DNA from: an uncultured Bacilli bacterium
Lineage (GTDB): Bacteria > Bacillota_I > Bacilli_A > RF39 > UBA660
Length of the DNA stretch: 18,246 nucleotides
NCBI GenBank assembly: GCA_947631895.1
Contig: CANRMU010000007.1
Span: forward strand, 1 to 18,246
Reading direction: 5' to 3'
Of the stretch, positions 13,124-18,246 are shown one piece after another (position 1 is the stretch's first letter; every line of letters begins with the position of its first letter). Under the pieces are notes generated by a model. The model had not been told where the DNA came from and searched no databases. It was given only the letters and a program-made list of their open reading frames with translations. A program made the position numbers and the translations under genes.

Positions 13124-15244
13124 ATGTTTCAAAATTTTGGCTATGAAATTGCTGATTTATTAAAGAAAGCAGAAGATTTTCGTTTTAAACTTCATCATCC
13201 TTATGTAGGGACAGAACATTTATTGCTCGCTATTTTAAATAGTTCTAGTGAAGTTAAAAATATTTGTAAAGATTATGGTTTAACTTATGATAATTTTAAA
13301 AATGAATTATCTTTAATTATTGGCCATGCTACTGAAGCATCATCAATTAATTTATATACCCCAATGTTAAAAAGAGTTTTAGAATTAGCCCTTAATGATG
13401 CTAGTGAAAATAATAATGGTAAAGTAAAAGTTCATCATTTACTTTTAGCAATGTTAGAAGAAGGTGATGGGGTTGCTATTAGAATTATGGCCCGTTTAAA
13501 TGTTGATTTAGATGATTTATATGATGCTTTAAAAGAAAATTTAGTTGTTAATAAAAAAACTAAAAATTTAGAAATTATGAAAATTGGAATTCATTTAACT
13601 AATAAAAATAATAAATCATCTAAATTATATGGTCGTGAAGATGAAATAGAAATGATTATTGAAACTCTTTTAAGAAAAGAAAAAAATAATCCTTTATTAA
13701 TAGGAAAAGCTGGAGTTGGAAAAACGGCTATTGTTGAAGAACTTGCAAGAAGAATTGTTAAAAAAGAAGTACCTGTTGAGTTACAAAAAATGGAAATATA
13801 TGAGCTTGAGATGGGTTCTTTAGTTGCGGGTACAAAATATCGTGGGGAATTTGAAGAACGTCTTACCAAAATAATTAAAGAAGTTATTAAAGAAAAAAAT
13901 ATCATTATCTTTATTGATGAAATTCATTCAATGGTTAATGCTGGAGGTGCTGAAGGAGCTATATGTGCCGCCGATATTTTAAAACCATATTTAGCTCGTG
14001 GTGAAATTAAAGTTATAGGGTCCACTACAACAAATGAATACCATGAATTTATTGATAAAGATAAAGCTTTAGCAAGAAGATTTGAAAAAATTGTAATTAA
14101 TGAACCTACTAATGAAGATATGATGCTTATTTTAAAAAACGTTAAATCTTTATATGAAAAACATTATAATATTAATTTAACAGATAGTAATTTAAAAGAC
14201 GTTTTAGATTTAGCTAATGAATATATTTTTTCGAAAAATAATCCTGATAAAACCTTAGATTTGTTAGATTCTGTTTGTGCAAGAATTAAATATAAAAATA
14301 TGAATATGTTAGATGTTAATGAATTAGAAAATGTAGTAAAGAAAAAAGAAAATTTATTGAAAAAAAGAGAGTATAAAAATGCTTTAAGAGTTGCCAGGGA
14401 AGAACAAGAAATTAGAAATACTAAAAATTATGATGTAAAACTTAAGATGAATAAAGAAGATATTTTAGAAGTTATTGAAAAGAAAACTAATATGATTTTA
14501 ATAAATCAAAAAGATAAATTATTTAATCAATTAAGAAAAAACTTATTTAACAATATTTTAGGCCAAGATGAAGTTTTAAATAAATTATTAGATACAATGG
14601 AATATAATAAACAAAAAGGAACTAGTTTTTTACTTGTTGGTGGAAGTGGAGTTGGTAAGACGGAAACAATTAAAATTATTAGTGATACCCTAAAAACAAA
14701 TTTAATAAGAATTGATATGAGTGAATATCATTTAGAAGAAAGTATTAATCGTTTAATTGGGGCACCAAGTGGTTATGTTGGTTATGGTAAAGATTATGTT
14801 TTTCGCACTCTTATTGATCAACCTTATTCAACTATTCTTTTTGATGAAATAGAAAAAGCTCATCCTAAAGTTTTAAATTTATTATTACAAATATTAGATG
14901 AAGGATTTATAACTGATAGTTTAGGAAATAAAATTCATTTTGATCATACTTATATATTTATGACAAGTAATATTAAAGTTAGTGAAAAAATTGGCTTTAA
15001 TAATTCCTTAAATAATGCCTTAGATAATATTTTATCAAAAGAATTAATGGGAAGAATTGATATTGTCTTACCATTTAATAAAATAAATAAAGAAGTTGCT
15101 CAAGAATATATTAATAAAAATTTAAAAAATAAAGATATAGATGAAGAAACATTATTAAAAGAAAGTGATATTGAAAAGTATGGTTTAAGAAATTTAAGAA
15201 ATTTAATTAATAAATATAATAAAAAAGTAAAGGTAGAATTATAA
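13124..15244 (+). CDS. clpC: ClpC-type AAA+ unfoldase, compact form
   Basis: A hexameric protein unfoldase that feeds substrates to ClpP. The Clp-N double repeat spans about 1-145. The first AAA+ ring has Walker A GKAGVGKT (194-201), pore loop GTKYRGEFEER and Walker B IIFIDEIH (D265-E266). A short middle domain follows (KKENLLKKREYKNALRVAREEQ, split around 405-430). The second ring has GGSGVGKT (506-513), pore loop PSGYVGYGKDYVF and Walker B TILFDEIEKAHP (D574-E575). IGF at 623-625 matches the ClpP-docking loop. At 706 residues it is about 100 shorter than usual ClpC (about 810); the linkers, docking loop and C-terminus are trimmed, but no catalytic motif is lost. AAGGAGG (13107-13113) sits 10 nt upstream. 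ctsR, mcsA and mcsB are absent next to it. ClpE or ClpA naming is less likely, given the ClpC-like M domain. Confidence 0.88.
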   Translation: MFQNFGYEIADLLKKAEDFRFKLHHPYVGTEHLLLAILNSSSEVKNICKDYGLTYDNFKNELSLIIGHATEASSINLYTPMLKRVLELALNDASENNNGKVKVHHLLLAMLEEGDGVAIRIMARLNVDLDDLYDALKENLVVNKKTKNLEIMKIGIHLTNKNNKSSKLYGREDEIEMIIETLLRKEKNNPLLIGKAGVGKTAIVEELARRIVKKEVPVELQKMEIYELEMGSLVAGTKYRGEFEERLTKIIKEVIKEKNIIIFIDEIHSMVNAGGAEGAICAADILKPYLARGEIKVIGSTTTNEYHEFIDKDKALARRFEKIVINEPTNEDMMLILKNVKSLYEKHYNINLTDSNLKDVLDLANEYIFSKNNPDKTLDLLDSVCARIKYKNMNMLDVNELENVVKKKENLLKKREYKNALRVAREEQEIRNTKNYDVKLKMNKEDILEVIEKKTNMILINQKDKLFNQLRKNLFNNILGQDEVLNKLLDTMEYNKQKGTSFLLVGGSGVGKTETIKIISDTLKTNLIRIDMSEYHLEESINRLIGAPSGYVGYGKDYVFRTLIDQPYSTILFDEIEKAHPKVLNLLLQILDEGFITDSLGNKIHFDHTYIFMTSNIKVSEKIGFNNSLNNALDNILSKELMGRIDIVLPFNKINKEVAQEYINKNLKNKDIDEETLLKESDIEKYGLRNLRNLINKYNKKVKVEL

Positions 15245-15276
15245 ATCAGTGAAGTTTACAAAAACTGATTTTTTTT
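15243..15276 (+). terminator. Terminator after clpC
   Basis: AAATCAGT (15243-15250), starting on the stop codon, pairs with ACTGATTT (15264-15271) and runs straight into a T tract. Confidence 0.85.
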
Positions 15277-15292
15277 AATATAAATCTATAAT
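15265..15292 (+). promoter_or_regulatory. Candidate promoter of the P-type ATPase gene
   Basis: TATAAT (15287-15292) is perfect; CTGATT (15265-15270) with a 16-bp spacer is a weak -35 box that would overlap the clpC terminator. The leader to the TTG start would be about 30 nt. Confidence 0.4.
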
Positions 15293-15329
15293 AAAAAATG
15301 ATAGAATAAAATATAGGAGGTTATCTAAA

Positions 15330-17930
15330 TTGGAAGATTATCAAAAAGAAATAGAACAGATTTATAAAGAATATAAAACATCTTTAAAAGGATTAAAAAG
15401 TATAGATGCTAAGAAATCATTAAAAATTAATGGTAAAAATGTTTTAAGTGAAAAACATCAAGTTACTAAATTAGAATTGTTTTTTAAACAGTTTAAAAAT
15501 ATTATGATTATCTTATTATTTGTAGTAGGAATATTATCTTTAGTAAATGCTATTGTTAATAAAAGTGATTTTTTAGAACCGATTGTTATTTTAGGAACAT
15601 CTATTCTTAATTGCTTTATGGGTTTTTTACAAGAATCAAAAGCTATGGATGCTGTATCAAAATTAAATAAATATAAGAATGATTATGTAACAGTTAAAAG
15701 AGATAATAAATATTATCATCTTAATACTAAAAATTTAGTTGTAGGGGATATTATTATTTTAGAAAGTGGTGATTATATACCTGCTGATGCTAGAATAATC
15801 GAAAGTTATTTTGCAAAAACTAATGAATCAATTTTAACTGGAGAAAGCGATACAGTTTTAAAAAGTGATGAAGTAATAAAAGATAAAGTAGCTATTAGTG
15901 AAAGAAAAAATATGCTTTATAGTGGAACAGTATTAGTTTCAGGAAAAGCTTTAGCAGTTGTTGTTAAAACAGGAATGAATACTGAATTAGGCAAAATAGC
16001 TAAAAGTTTAAATAACGAAGAAGAAGTTTTAACACCACTGCAAATTAAAATTGCTAAAGTTAGTAAATTTATTACAGCTGTTGCAGCCTTTTTAGTTGTA
16101 ATGGCTTTAATATATGGGATTGTAAGGCATGATGATTTTATAACGGTTATTATGCTTTGTGTATCTATGATTGTGGCAAGCGTTCCAGAATCTTTACCTA
16201 TTGCTATAACGGCAACTTTAACTATTGGGGTAAAACAAATGGCCAAAGAAAAATCAATAGTTAAAAACTTAGCGGCTATTGAAACTTTAGGTTCAACAAA
16301 TGTTATTTGTACTGATAAAACGGGAACATTAACTGAAAATAAAATGCAAGTTATAAAAATCTATACTAATAATGAAGAAACTAAAAATCTTAATTTAGAT
16401 AACCATCAAAAATTAATTGAAATTATGAGTTTATGTAATACAGCTTTACTTAATCATAAAAAAGAATATACTGGAGATGCTGTTGATGTAGCTTTAAAAA
16501 ATTATTTAACTTCCTTAAATATTAAAGATTTTAAATATTCTAAAATTGTAGAAGTTCCTTTTGATTCAGAGAGAAAAATAATGAGTGTTTGTTATCATAA
16601 TGATCAAGATATTATGTATGTTAAAGGGAGTTTTGAAAGTATTATAAAACGTAGTAAAAAGATTTTAATAAATAATAAAGTTGTTTCTTTTGATTCAAAG
16701 TTAAAAAATAAGTATCGTGATTATGAAAAAGAAATGTCTTTAGAATCTTTAAAGGTTATAGGTTTTGCTTATAAAGAAATAAAAAGTAATAATTTAGATG
16801 AAGAAGATTATTTAAAAGAAGAAAATGATTTAATTTTTGTGGGTCTTATTGGTTTAAAAGATCCAGTTAGAAAGAATATTAAAGATGCTATTAGTACTTG
16901 TTTAGAAGCTTCTATTAGACCAATTATGTTAACAGGTGATAATTTAGAAACAGCATATGGTATTGCAAGAGAAGTAGGAATATGTAAAAATGAAAGTGAA
17001 TGTTTAAATGCATCTTCCCTAGATAATTTAAGTGAAGAAGAATTAAAAGAAAATATTCAAAAATATTGTGTATTTGCAAGAGTTAGTCCTGAACATAAAT
17101 TAAGAATTATTAAAGCTTTAAGTAACTCTGGAGAAGTTGTGGCTATGAGTGGTGATGGCGTGAATGATGCTCCTGCTATTAAGATGGCTCATGTGGGAAT
17201 TGGCATGGGCAAAAGTGGAACTGATGTTACTAAAGAAGTTGCGGACATTATTTTACTTGATGATAGTTATGATACAATTGTTGTAGCTATTAAAGAAGGA
17301 AGAAGAATTTATGATAATGTTATAAGTAATATTTTATATAATTTATCTAGTAATTTTACTGAAATTTTAATTATTTTATTTGGGATGATTACTGGTTTAA
17401 ATGTTATTTCAGCTATTCATATTTTATATATTGATTTAGTTGCGGATACCATACCATCAATTGCGTTATCTTTTGAATCAGCATCAAAAGATGTTATGAA
17501 GCGTAAACCAAATGGCTTAAATAAACCAATCTTTACTAAATTTTTTACAGCCTTTTTAATATCTTCAGTAATTATTGAAACTGTTCTAAGTTTATTTGTC
17601 TATTATCATTATTTGCCTATAGGCTTTAAAAACGCTCAGACTCTAGCTTTATTAAGTATCATTGTAAATGAATTTGTTTTTGCTTATAATTGTCGTTCTC
17701 TAAAAGAAGAAATTAGAAAAAAAGGATTATTTAGTAATAAATATTTAAATATTGGTATTTTCTTTTTAATGTTTATTCAAGTTATAGTTTTCTTTACACC
17801 TATTGGAAATTTATTTGGCCTTGAAAGAATTACGGTTCTAAACTTTTTCTTTGTTTTATTTGTAAATATTGTGGCTTTTATAATTATTGAATTATTAAAA
17901 CCAATACTTGTTAAATTATTTAAAGATTAA
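15330..17930 (+). CDS. P-type cation ATPase, Ca2+-transporting type (P2A-like)
   Basis: An 866-residue ion pump that probably exports Ca2+ from the cytosol at the cost of ATP. Catalytic motifs: TGES (170-173) in the actuator domain, DKTGT with the phosphorylated Asp 329, KGSFE (432) in the nucleotide domain, TGDN (535-538) and GDGVND (608-613). Ion-site residues fit Ca2+ pumps: PESLP in helix 4 (286-290), SSNFTE in helix 5 and DLVADTIPS in helix 6. About ten membrane helices are visible, two before the actuator domain, two around PESLP and six after GDGVND. The start is TTG 15330, with TAGGAGG (15314-15320) 9 nt upstream; the next ATG would remove the N-terminal cytosolic part. Mn2+ or another cation cannot be excluded. 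It is preceded by a terminator and stands alone. Confidence 0.92.
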   Translation: MEDYQKEIEQIYKEYKTSLKGLKSIDAKKSLKINGKNVLSEKHQVTKLELFFKQFKNIMIILLFVVGILSLVNAIVNKSDFLEPIVILGTSILNCFMGFLQESKAMDAVSKLNKYKNDYVTVKRDNKYYHLNTKNLVVGDIIILESGDYIPADARIIESYFAKTNESILTGESDTVLKSDEVIKDKVAISERKNMLYSGTVLVSGKALAVVVKTGMNTELGKIAKSLNNEEEVLTPLQIKIAKVSKFITAVAAFLVVMALIYGIVRHDDFITVIMLCVSMIVASVPESLPIAITATLTIGVKQMAKEKSIVKNLAAIETLGSTNVICTDKTGTLTENKMQVIKIYTNNEETKNLNLDNHQKLIEIMSLCNTALLNHKKEYTGDAVDVALKNYLTSLNIKDFKYSKIVEVPFDSERKIMSVCYHNDQDIMYVKGSFESIIKRSKKILINNKVVSFDSKLKNKYRDYEKEMSLESLKVIGFAYKEIKSNNLDEEDYLKEENDLIFVGLIGLKDPVRKNIKDAISTCLEASIRPIMLTGDNLETAYGIAREVGICKNESECLNASSLDNLSEEELKENIQKYCVFARVSPEHKLRIIKALSNSGEVVAMSGDGVNDAPAIKMAHVGIGMGKSGTDVTKEVADIILLDDSYDTIVVAIKEGRRIYDNVISNILYNLSSNFTEILIILFGMITGLNVISAIHILYIDLVADTIPSIALSFESASKDVMKRKPNGLNKPIFTKFFTAFLISSVIIETVLSLFVYYHYLPIGFKNAQTLALLSIIVNEFVFAYNCRSLKEEIRKKGLFSNKYLNIGIFFLMFIQVIVFFTPIGNLFGLERITVLNFFFVLFVNIVAFIIIELLKPILVKLFKD

Positions 17931-17967
17931 TTTATAAAAAAAGTGGTTTAAAATAATAATCTAAATA

Positions 17968-17999
17968 TTGACATAGGGGGGGGGGTCAAGGTTTATAAT
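17968..17999 (+). promoter_or_regulatory. Promoter with G10 tract in the spacer (phase-variation candidate)
   Basis: Perfect TTGACA (17968-17973) and perfect TATAAT (17994-17999) are separated by 20 bp that include ten consecutive G (17976-17985). The spacer is 3 bp too long at this tract length; loss of two or three G would give the optimal 17-18 bp. Such a G run is striking in DNA this rich in A+T. Confidence 0.8.
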
Positions 18000-18024
18000 T
18001 ACTTAAAGAATAGAGTGATTATAA

Positions 18025-18246
18025 ATGAAAAAAAGAATAAATATATTGCTAATAAGCGTTGTAATTTTAATAGGTGTTTTAAATATATTAACATTTACTA
18101 AATATGAAAAAATATTAATAAATAATAATGAAAATTTAGATATAGCATTTTATAAGGGAAATGAAAAAATAGATACAATGCCTGCTAAAGATAATAGTGA
18201 AGGGTTAGTATTTATAGATGGAGAATGTGATAATGGAGCAAGTATA
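18025..18246 (+). CDS. Secreted or membrane-anchored protein, partial (cut by window edge)
   Basis: Only the first 74 codons are in the window; the frame is open to the edge. The N-terminus MKKRINILLISVVILIGVLN is a typical signal peptide or signal anchor: two Lys and an Arg, then about 16 hydrophobic residues, with no lipobox Cys directly after it. The exported part begins with FTKYEKILINNNENLDIAFY and later has MPAKDNSEGLVF and GECDNGASI. This short Cys-containing pattern resembles segments that I associate with surface proteins of RF39-type gut bacteria, but I cannot name a family. The start is supported by the signal peptide and by GAGTGA (18013-18018), 6 nt upstream. Its promoter contains the G10 tract described separately, so variable expression is likely. 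Confidence 0.7.
   Translation, partial: MKKRINILLISVVILIGVLNILTFTKYEKILINNNENLDIAFYKGNEKIDTMPAKDNSEGLVFIDGECDNGASI

Noticed and set aside
13591..13905. Minus-strand open frame within clpC, and similar ones at 15917-16246, 11883-12074, 12652-12870, 10590-10811 and 11593-11790
   Set aside because: They lie opposite clear genes or over promoters and terminators, show no protein family features, and look like antisense shadows.

Overview
The window is very A+T-rich, and every supported gene lies on the + strand. TGA is used as a stop (both the first AAA ATPase and a gene remnant end in TGA) and tryptophan is TGG, so the standard bacterial code applies. Strong AGGAGG-type ribosome binding sites, frequent extended -10 promoters (TGnTATAAT) and a parA-parB-mscS-DUF951-ychF cluster point to a low-G+C Gram-positive. 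My best guess, by inference only, is an uncultured gut member of the Bacilli close to the Mollicutes/RF39-type lineages. The parAB genes suggest that the replication origin is nearby, but no parS site was seen.

Layout. Bases 1-1523 hold two single genes, a metallophosphoesterase and a GNAT acetyltransferase. Bases 1543-7664 form a tightly packed housekeeping run: parA, parB, an MscS channel, a DUF951 protein, an AbgT-family transporter, ychF and a polytopic membrane protein, closed by a clear terminator at 7637-7664. Bases 7665-11681 are the accessory region. It has two paralogous AAA/DUF4143 ATPase-nuclease genes, each preceded by an array of 14-bp repeats spaced 32-33 bp apart, then a RelB/DinJ-YafQ type toxin-antitoxin pair, then the 3' remnant of a third ATPase gene followed by an orphan repeat array. 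Bases 11694-17930 return to single chromosomal genes: an SPL-type radical SAM protein, a small one-helix membrane protein, a compact ClpC-type AAA+ unfoldase and a P-type Ca2+-like ATPase started by TTG. The last 220 bases begin a secreted or membrane-anchored protein cut by the window edge. Its promoter has a run of ten G between the -35 and -10 boxes.

Two features stand out. First, the ATPase locus: the repeat arrays keep a fixed distance to the ATPase start codons (25-26 nt), the last repeat supplies the TGn of the extended -10 box, and the 3' ends of the two ATPases are almost identical over 107 bp although the rest of the genes has diverged. This looks like a repeat-linked, recombining gene family with a shared phased operator. 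Second, the G10 tract in a promoter spacer of 20 bp is a classic layout for phase variation of a surface protein.

Most recognisable promoters end only 18-37 nt before the start codon, so the mRNAs probably have short leaders.
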